Source of the DNA: an uncultured Fretibacterium sp.
Lineage (GTDB): Bacteria > Synergistota > Synergistia > Synergistales > Aminobacteriaceae
Assembly: GCA_937915755.1 (NCBI GenBank)
Contig: CALGGR010000099.1
Coordinates: 1 to 5,581, forward strand
Reading direction: 5' to 3'
Length of the DNA: 5,581 nucleotides
Shown: in pieces, positions 4,666-5,581 of the stretch
Layout of the letters: each line of letters begins with the position of its first letter
How positions within the stretch are numbered: position 1 is the stretch's first letter
Notes under the pieces: model-generated
The model's input: only the letters and a program-made list of their open reading frames with translations
Databases searched by the model: none
Told to the model about the DNA's origin: nothing
Position numbers and translations under genes: made by a program

Positions 4666-4865
4666 GAGTGTTTTTCTCCTTTTGGTTTTTGTTGGTTTTC
4701 CTTCCCTTGTCGCAACCAATACTACCCTGGAACTCGATTCTCACGATGGGCCTTATGGCGGGATAACTCGGCCCGCAATCTCTGCTGAGTTGTTGCCACT
4801 GGATAAGGCTCCTACCCTAAGTACGCTTCAAAGGCTTTTTTATTACAAATGCAAGGAGAGATATT
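4666..4865. other. divergent intergenic region before the endolysin gene
   Basis: No convincing gene lies between the 31-residue minus-strand ORF and the amidase start. With the leader at 4451-4569 and the weak small ORF, the whole 4451-4865 stretch has no confident coding region. It contains a T-rich run (4671-4700, complement of the minus-strand ribosome site and its upstream A-rich tract), the inverted repeat at 4758-4776, and an AT-rich stretch GCTTTTTTATTACAAATG (4834-4851) just before the amidase ribosome site. Promoters for both directions would be expected here, but I see no well-spaced consensus pair on either strand. Confidence 0.5.
4758..4776. repeat. inverted repeat in the divergent region before the amidase
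   Basis: GCGGG (4758-4762) and CCCGC (4772-4776) form a perfect 5-bp GC stem with the 9-base loop ATAACTCGG. A competing GGGCC/GGCCC pairing (4748-4752 with 4770-4774) overlaps it. Sitting about 90 bases before the amidase ATG and between divergent genes, it could be a regulator site or a leader structure. Confidence 0.35.
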
Positions 4866-5561
4866 ATGTACACAAAATTAAGCCCTAATCATTCAGGTCC
4901 AAGAAACCACAGGATCGACCGGATCACTCCGCACGCAGCGGTCGGTCAGCTTTCCGTGGAAGCCCTTGGAAACATTTTTTTTCAAAAGGCCCGTCAAGCT
5001 AGCTGCAACTATGCCATAGGCGCTGATGGCAGGGTTGCTCTTATCGTCGAGGAGCAGAATCGTTCCTGGTGCAGCTCAAACCGTGAAAATGATCAGCGGG
5101 CTGTCACGATAGAATGCGCCTGCGATCCTAAGCCGCCATATGCTTTTAATGACGCTGTCTATCAGAAGCTCATTGATCTCTGTGTCGACATATGCAAGCG
5201 CCACGGAAAGAAGAAACTCATGTGGCTGGAAGATAAGGAGAGAACGCTTAGCTATGAGCCAAAGCCGGACGAGATGGTTCTCACTGTGCACCGGTGGTTC
5301 GCGCAGAAGTCATGTCCTGGAGACTGGCTTTTTGCTCGTCTGGGAGACCTAGCGATGAAGGTCACAGAGCGGCTGACCGATCGCTGCTACCGCGTCCGCA
5401 AGTCTTGGGGTCAGCCAGAATCCCAGATCGGCGCGTTCTCTGTGCTGGACAACGCCCTGAAATGTGCCATGGAGCATGAAGGCTATCGGGTCTTTGACGA
5501 AAACGGAAAGCTGGTCTCTGCCGATACTCAAGTCTCTGCCGGAATGCTGTTTGAGCACTAA
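4866..5561 (+). CDS. endolysin: N-acetylmuramoyl-L-alanine amidase (Amidase_2/PGRP type)
   Basis: This 231-residue enzyme would cut the bond between N-acetylmuramic acid and L-alanine in host peptidoglycan and release progeny phage. The catalytic domain spans about 14-165. Zinc ligands are H23 (RITPHAAVGQLSVEALGNIF), H142 and C150 (TVHRWFAQKSCPGDW), with Y49 in CNYAIGADG at the position of the catalytic Tyr of T7-type amidases. VEEQNRSWCSSN (61-72) and AVTIECACD (79-87) match the family as I know it from Clostridia phages. The C-terminal part (175-220, from YRVRKSWGQPESQIGAF through GYRVFDENGKLVS) is a recurrent endolysin tail in those phages, presumably wall-binding. There is no signal peptide, so export depends on the holin. 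AAGGAG (4853-4858) sets the ATG with 7 bases spacing. It is separated from the holin by about 4.1 kb of unrelated genes, which is unusual. No terminator is visible before the window ends. Confidence 0.93.
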   Translation: MYTKLSPNHSGPRNHRIDRITPHAAVGQLSVEALGNIFFQKARQASCNYAIGADGRVALIVEEQNRSWCSSNRENDQRAVTIECACDPKPPYAFNDAVYQKLIDLCVDICKRHGKKKLMWLEDKERTLSYEPKPDEMVLTVHRWFAQKSCPGDWLFARLGDLAMKVTERLTDRCYRVRKSWGQPESQIGAFSVLDNALKCAMEHEGYRVFDENGKLVSADTQVSAGMLFEH

Positions 5562-5581
5562 AAACACACTCTTTCATATCT

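Noticed and set aside
4502..4744. 80-residue minus-strand frame
   Set aside because: GTG start without a ribosome site, Lys/Asn/Ser-rich in the A-rich tract. The 31-codon frame inside it has a much better ATG and Shine-Dalgarno.
4730..4790. tRNA-like look of the region with GGAACTCGATTC and paired GC arms
   Set aside because: No proper GTTCGA T-loop, anticodon arm or acceptor stem pairing could be laid out on either strand.
4610..4888. 92-residue plus-strand frame with a hydrophobic N-terminus, holin-like at first sight
   Set aside because: GTG start, no ribosome site, and it runs over the amidase start. The hydrophobic part is the T-rich complement of the minus-strand ribosome site and A-rich tract.
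5076..5577. Short frames overlapping the amidase on both strands
   Set aside because: Shadows of the amidase reading frame; low-quality starts.

Overview
The window looks like the late (lysis) end of a tailed-phage or prophage genome, most likely infecting a gut Firmicute of the Clostridia type. This rests on four things: strong AGGAGG-type ribosome sites, a small hydrophobic protein / holin / SH3 protein / amidase gene set that I recognise from memory of clostridial phages, moderate GC, and dense packing. No integrase, attachment site, tRNA, CRISPR array or insertion sequence is visible. Lytic or temperate state cannot be decided from this piece.

Left part (1-1215, all + strand): the 3' end of a gene that is probably structural, then a 128-residue protein of a conserved but uncharacterised phage family (94-480), a two-helix holin (514-732), and an SH3b-domain protein with a Pro/Glu/Lys linker (766-1215). 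The holin start region is unusually layered. The best Shine-Dalgarno site drives a 13-codon ORF that overlaps the holin start and ends just before a second in-frame holin start.

Middle part (1222-4665): a block that does not belong to a normal lysis cassette and separates the holin from the endolysin. It holds an unrecognised 197-residue gene on the minus strand (1222-1815), a 232-base divergent intergenic region with a 24-base-period repeat, a complete NAD+-dependent DNA ligase on the plus strand (2048-3934), an unrecognised 169-residue minus-strand gene (3941-4450), and a structured leader with a candidate 31-residue minus-strand protein (4570-4665). Both plus/minus convergent junctions are only 6 bases long.

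Right part (4866-5561, + strand): an N-acetylmuramoyl-L-alanine amidase endolysin with intact zinc ligands and a C-terminal presumed wall-binding domain.

Inferred working model: the holin permeabilises the membrane, the signal-less amidase reaches and cuts peptidoglycan, and the SH3b protein may bind the wall. LigA seals nicks in phage DNA or replaces the host enzyme. The minus-strand genes are accessory cargo of unknown role, and they are the most likely place in this window for something undescribed.
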